A DNA stretch of 64,000 nt. Origin: Oxalobacter sp. (GTDB lineage: Bacteria; Pseudomonadota; Gammaproteobacteria; Burkholderiales; Burkholderiaceae_D). Position numbers and translations under genes: made by a program. Positions 61,101 to 64,000 of this stretch are shown here, one piece after another (the first letter of the stretch is position 1; every line of letters starts with the position of its first letter). The notes under the pieces are model-generated. The model was not told the DNA's origin and ran no database searches. It worked only from the letters and a program-made list of their open reading frames with translations. The DNA lies in assembly GCA_003605115.1 (NCBI GenBank), contig QZKY01000004.1, positions 62,001-126,000 of the forward strand, written 5' to 3'.

Positions 61101-61586
61101 CTATTTTGGAGAGCGCACTTTCGCCAGCAAGGCCGTCGTCGAACGATCATGCTCAAACGCGATGGCAACAACTTTTCCGCCTTGCGAGAGAATGGCCTGG
61201 CCTTCGGGGATGGTGGCAACATCGTAATCGCCGCCCTTGGCGTAAATGTTCGGGCGAGCTTGTTGTACTACTTCCTGCGCGGTGTCTTCCTCAAACGGCA
61301 CAACGAGGCTGACCGATTCCAACGCAGCGAGCACCGCCATCCGATCTTCGCAAGTGTTCAGTGGACGATCATCGCCTTTGTTCAAGCGCTTGACGGAAGC
61401 ATCGGTGTTGACCGCCACCACCAGCGACGCGCCCAAGGCGCGTGCTTGCGCAAGATAGGTGACATGGCCGCGATGCAGGATGTCGAAAACGCCGTTGGTG
61501 AGCACGACGGGTTGTGGCAGCGCGGCGACGCGTTTGGCCAGGTCGACGCGGGGGCAGATTTTTTGTTCGAACGCGGGCGTACTCAT
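61101..61586 (-). CDS. rfaE2: D-glycero-beta-D-manno-heptose 1-phosphate adenylyltransferase (stand-alone)
   Basis: This enzyme makes ADP-heptose for lipopolysaccharide core synthesis. It is fused to the kinase in E. coli HldE but separate here. The 161-residue protein has the nucleotidyltransferase motif [12 protein letters not shown] near 31-42 and the [12 protein letters not shown] block near 116-127. It overlaps nrdR by four bases. Confidence 0.93.
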   Translation of the reverse strand: MSTPAFEQKICPRVDLAKRVAALPQPVVLTNGVFDILHRGHVTYLAQARALGASLVVAVNTDASVKRLNKGDDRPLNTCEDRMAVLAALESVSLVVPFEEDTAQEVVQQARPNIYAKGGDYDVATIPEGQAILSQGGKVVAIAFEHDRSTTALLAKVRSPK

Positions 61587-62059
61587 ACGTAGGGCTCCTG
61601 AGCAGACGCATCTTGAGCCACTTCCTCGATCACATCCTGGAATTCCGCAACGTCCTTGAAGCTGCGATAAACGGAAGCGAAGCGGATGTAGGCAATTTTG
61701 TCGAGTTTTTGCAGCTCACGCATCACCAGTTCGCCAACGCGCGTGGAAGACACTTCGCGCTCCCCGCTGGTTAACAATTTTTCGGAGATGCTTTGAATGG
61801 CACGGTCGATGGATTGTGCCGAGACGGGACGTTTGCGCAAGGCCAGCATCATGCTGGCGCGCAGTTTGGCAGGATCAAATTCGGTACGGCTGCCATCGCG
61901 TTTGACGACCACCGGCATGTTCAGCTCGATGCGTTCGTAAGTTGTGAAACGCTTGTCGCATTTGCTGCAACGTCTACGGCGGCGAATGCTGTCCCCTTCT
62001 TCCGACACGCGCGTGTCAATGACTTGCGTTTCTTCGTGCTGGCAGAAGGGGCATTTCAT
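61583..62059 (-). CDS. nrdR: transcriptional repressor NrdR
   Basis: NrdR represses ribonucleotide reductase genes when bound to dATP/ATP. The 158-residue protein has an N-terminal zinc ribbon (CPFC at 3-6, CSKC at 31-34 with an Arg-rich stretch before it) and an ATP-cone domain. It lies 15 bases behind glyA, a common neighbour in Proteobacteria. Confidence 0.96.
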   Translation of the reverse strand: MKCPFCQHEETQVIDTRVSEEGDSIRRRRRCSKCDKRFTTYERIELNMPVVVKRDGSRTEFDPAKLRASMMLALRKRPVSAQSIDRAIQSISEKLLTSGEREVSSTRVGELVMRELQKLDKIAYIRFASVYRSFKDVAEFQDVIEEVAQDASAQEPYV

Positions 62060-62074
62060 GCCGGGTTTATTCTC

Positions 62075-63322
62075 CTATGCGCCGTAAACAGGGAACGCGT
62101 TTGTCAGCTTCTTCACTTCAAGCTGGACACGTTCGATAGTAGCAGTATCTTCCGGCTTGTCCAGCACGTCTGCCAGCAAATTGGCGACCAGGATGGATTC
62201 CGCTTCCTTGAAACCGCGCGTGGTCATTGCCGGGCTACCGAGGCGAATGCCGGAAGTCACGAACGGGGATTGCGGATCGTTCGGGATGGCATTTTTGTTG
62301 CAAGTCAGATGGCCATGATTGAGGATGTTTTCCGCAGCGCGCCCGGTGATGTTCTTGTTGCGCAAGTCAACCAGCATCAAGTGTGATTCGGTGCGACCAG
62401 AAACGATGCGCAAGCCGCGCGAAATCAGCGTTTCCGCCAGAACCTTGGCGTTCTTGATCACTTGCTCTTGATACGTTTTGAAATCAGGTTGCATCGCTTC
62501 CTTGAACGCGACGGCTTTCGCAGCGATCACATGCATGAGCGGACCGCCTTGCAGACCCGGGAAAACGGCGGAATTGATTTGTCGCTCGAATTCCGATTTC
62601 ATCAGGATGAAACCGCCGCGCGGGCCGCGCAGCGATTTATGCGTGGTCGAGGTAACGAAGTCAGCGTGCGGCACCGGATTCGGATACACGCCGGCGGCGA
62701 TGAGACCGGCATAGTGCGCCATGTCCACCATGAAGTAGGCGCCAACATCCTTCGCGACTTTCGCAAAGCGTTCAAAATCGATGTGCAGAGAGTAAGCAGA
62801 CGCACCGGCGATGATCAGCTTGGGTTTTTTCTCGTGTGCGAGACGTTCCATCGCATCGTAATCGATTTCTTCTTTTTCATTGAGGCCGTAAGAAACGATG
62901 TTGAACCATTTGCCCGACATGTTCAGTGCCATGCCATGTGTCAGATGGCCGCCTTCTGCGAGCGACATGCCCATGACGGTATCGCCGGGCTTGAGCATCG
63001 CGAGGAAAATCGCCTGGTTGGCTTGGGAGCCGGAATTCGGTTGCACGTTTGCGGCTTCGGCGCCATAGATTTCCTTGATGCGCTCCAGCGCTAGCGTTTC
63101 CGCCATGTCGACAAATTCACAACCGCCGTAATAGCGTTTGCCGGGATAACCTTCCGCATACTTGTTGGTGAGTTGCGAACCCTGCGCTTGCATTACGGCT
63201 GGCGAACAATAGTTTTCGGAGGCGATCAATTCAATATGGTCTTGCTGACGTTGATTTTCGCGTTGAATGGCGGACCAAAGTTCAGGATCAACTTTGGCAA
63301 TGGTGTGATCTTTTGAAAACAT
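62075..63322 (-). CDS. glyA: serine hydroxymethyltransferase
   Basis: GlyA interconverts serine and glycine and charges tetrahydrofolate with a one-carbon unit. The 415-residue PLP enzyme has H126, D200 and the Schiff-base lysine K229 in [21 protein letters not shown] site precedes the start. It heads the glyA-nrdR-rfaE2 run, and no riboswitch-like structure is evident in the 248 bases before it. Confidence 0.97.
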   Translation of the reverse strand: MFSKDHTIAKVDPELWSAIQRENQRQQDHIELIASENYCSPAVMQAQGSQLTNKYAEGYPGKRYYGGCEFVDMAETLALERIKEIYGAEAANVQPNSGSQANQAIFLAMLKPGDTVMGMSLAEGGHLTHGMALNMSGKWFNIVSYGLNEKEEIDYDAMERLAHEKKPKLIIAGASAYSLHIDFERFAKVAKDVGAYFMVDMAHYAGLIAAGVYPNPVPHADFVTSTTHKSLRGPRGGFILMKSEFERQINSAVFPGLQGGPLMHVIAAKAVAFKEAMQPDFKTYQEQVIKNAKVLAETLISRGLRIVSGRTESHLMLVDLRNKNITGRAAENILNHGHLTCNKNAIPNDPQSPFVTSGIRLGSPAMTTRGFKEAESILVANLLADVLDKPEDTATIERVQLEVKKLTNAFPVYGA

Positions 63323-63570
63323 GAATGAAACACTCCGAACAATAAAGTGAGGCTGATGGTATGACGGGCGCTCGTTGGGGTAATAAATAAAAAAAGGGCG
63401 GATAACCCGTCCCGAGCGTCGAAAAGCACGAAAAAGAGCAAAAAATTCTATAGGATAAGCAGGTTTTCATCAACTTCGAAAACATTGCCATTTAACCATG
63501 AACATTGATACATGCCTTCTTGAATGTTTGTATAATACCGCATCACAGCCCTCTCACTTTGTCCCCTTTT

Positions 63571-64000
63571 GTGCCTAATTTCGTAGAAATCCGCAATCTC
63601 AGTTTCCAGTATGGAGAGCGCCCGATACTGTCTGGCCTTCAGATGGATTTTCCACGCGGGAAAGTGATCGCCGTGATGGGGGGCTCCGGTTCGGGAAAAA
63701 CGACGATTTTGCGACTTATTGGCGGCCAGTTACGCCCACAGGCGGGGGAAGTGCGTGTGGATGGTGAAGTAGTGCATGCGCTTGACGCGCCAGGTTTATA
63801 TCGCTTGCGCCGCAGGATGGGCATGCTGTTCCAGCACGGCGCGCTTTTTACCGATTTGACCGTATTTGAGAACGTCGCTTTCCCCTTGCGGGAACATACC
63901 GATTTGCCCGAAACATTGCTGCGTGATTTTGTTTTGCTGAAACTGCACGCCGTGGGCTTGCGCAATGCCGCCTATTTGAAGCCAGGTGAAATCTCCGGCG
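63571..64000 (+). CDS. mlaF: phospholipid transport ABC ATPase MlaF, N-terminal part (runs off the window)
   Basis: MlaF powers the Mla system that moves phospholipids between the outer and inner membranes. About 143 codons are visible from a GTG at 63571. The family start FVEIRNLSFQYGERPIL is followed by the Walker A motif GGSGSGKTT near 38-46 and the Q-loop FQHGALFTDLTVFENVAFPL. The GTG start is inferred from family alignment; no ribosome binding site is clear. A TATAAT at 63531-63536 with TTGATA 20 bases upstream could be its promoter. The rest of mla would lie downstream. Confidence 0.9.
   Translation, partial: MPNFVEIRNLSFQYGERPILSGLQMDFPRGKVIAVMGGSGSGKTTILRLIGGQLRPQAGEVRVDGEVVHALDAPGLYRLRRRMGMLFQHGALFTDLTVFENVAFPLREHTDLPETLLRDFVLLKLHAVGLRNAAYLKPGEISG

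Noticed and set aside
63323-63530. A riboswitch before glyA
   Set aside because: I could not find a glycine, SAM or THF aptamer core or a terminator switch in the leader.

Overview
The window reads as chromosomal DNA of a betaproteobacterium, most likely Burkholderiales and perhaps near Oxalobacteraceae. The pointers are protein families and gene neighbourhoods: a BPSS1780-type membrane protein beside an APH-fold homoserine kinase, birA-coaX-SPOR, xseB-ispA-dxs, ybeD-lipB-lipA, and a type III pantothenate kinase. The lineage is an inference from reading, not a database result. GC content is close to half and coding density is high. Almost everything is housekeeping, with a few small foreign or decayed insertions.

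Layout. 1-9.6 kb: a truncated CHASE sensor, orn, a Ste24-like protease with rsgA, argF, argG and ppnP (argG is flanked on both sides by one palindromic repeat family), a twice-frameshifted small gene, murB, yajQ and a periplasmic retropepsin-like protease. 9.7-18.9 kb: aroG with a phenylalanine-rich leader peptide and attenuator, then the leftward cluster mnmG-rsmG-lipocalin-parA-parB-tldD. Two parS sites and an AT-rich, oriC-like stretch lie upstream of mnmG, followed by pyrC. 19-21.3 kb is accessory: an ATP:cobalamin adenosyltransferase whose stop codon abuts a single integron-type gene cassette, a HicB antitoxin remnant and a DUF2141 protein. 21.3-28.2 kb: folE2, dxs, ispA, xseB, an EamA permease, tRNA-Phe with a broken 5' copy in front of it, ubiX, a small paralogous protein and tRNA-Thr. 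28.3-33.7 kb: sspB, sspA and two hemerythrin-PAS-PAS-GGDEF paralogues. 33.7-41.9 kb: lipA-lipB-ybeD-dacC (the DacC homologue has lost its KTG motif), a hydrolase, a VanZ-like protein, birA, coaX, a SPOR protein and a metallo-beta-lactamase-fold hydrolase. 42.3-49.3 kb: the complete atpIBEFHAGDC operon behind a clear sigma70 promoter. 49.4-64 kb: argB, BPSS1780, thrB, DUF2782, LOG, polA, MidA-like, a pteridine-reductase-like SDR, folB, ttcA, a second copy of the small paralogous family, a YdjM-like protein, rfaE2-nrdR-glyA and the start of mlaF.

How the genes work together. argF, argG and argB supply arginine. aroG feeds the shikimate pathway and appears controlled by phenylalanine through ribosome stalling. 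dxs and ispA make prenyl precursors, and folE2, the SDR and folB belong to pterin/folate synthesis. lipB and lipA make lipoyl groups. ParA, ParB and parS segregate the chromosome. The CHASE protein and the two hemerythrin proteins suggest second-messenger signalling that responds to small molecules or oxygen.

The most interesting signals are the aroG attenuator, the solitary integron cassette at 19.6-20.2 kb, the interrupted tRNA-Phe copy, the complementary decay of the two hemerythrin-GGDEF paralogues, and the DacC homologue without KTG. I saw no CRISPR array, no intact transposase or integrase, and no rRNA.
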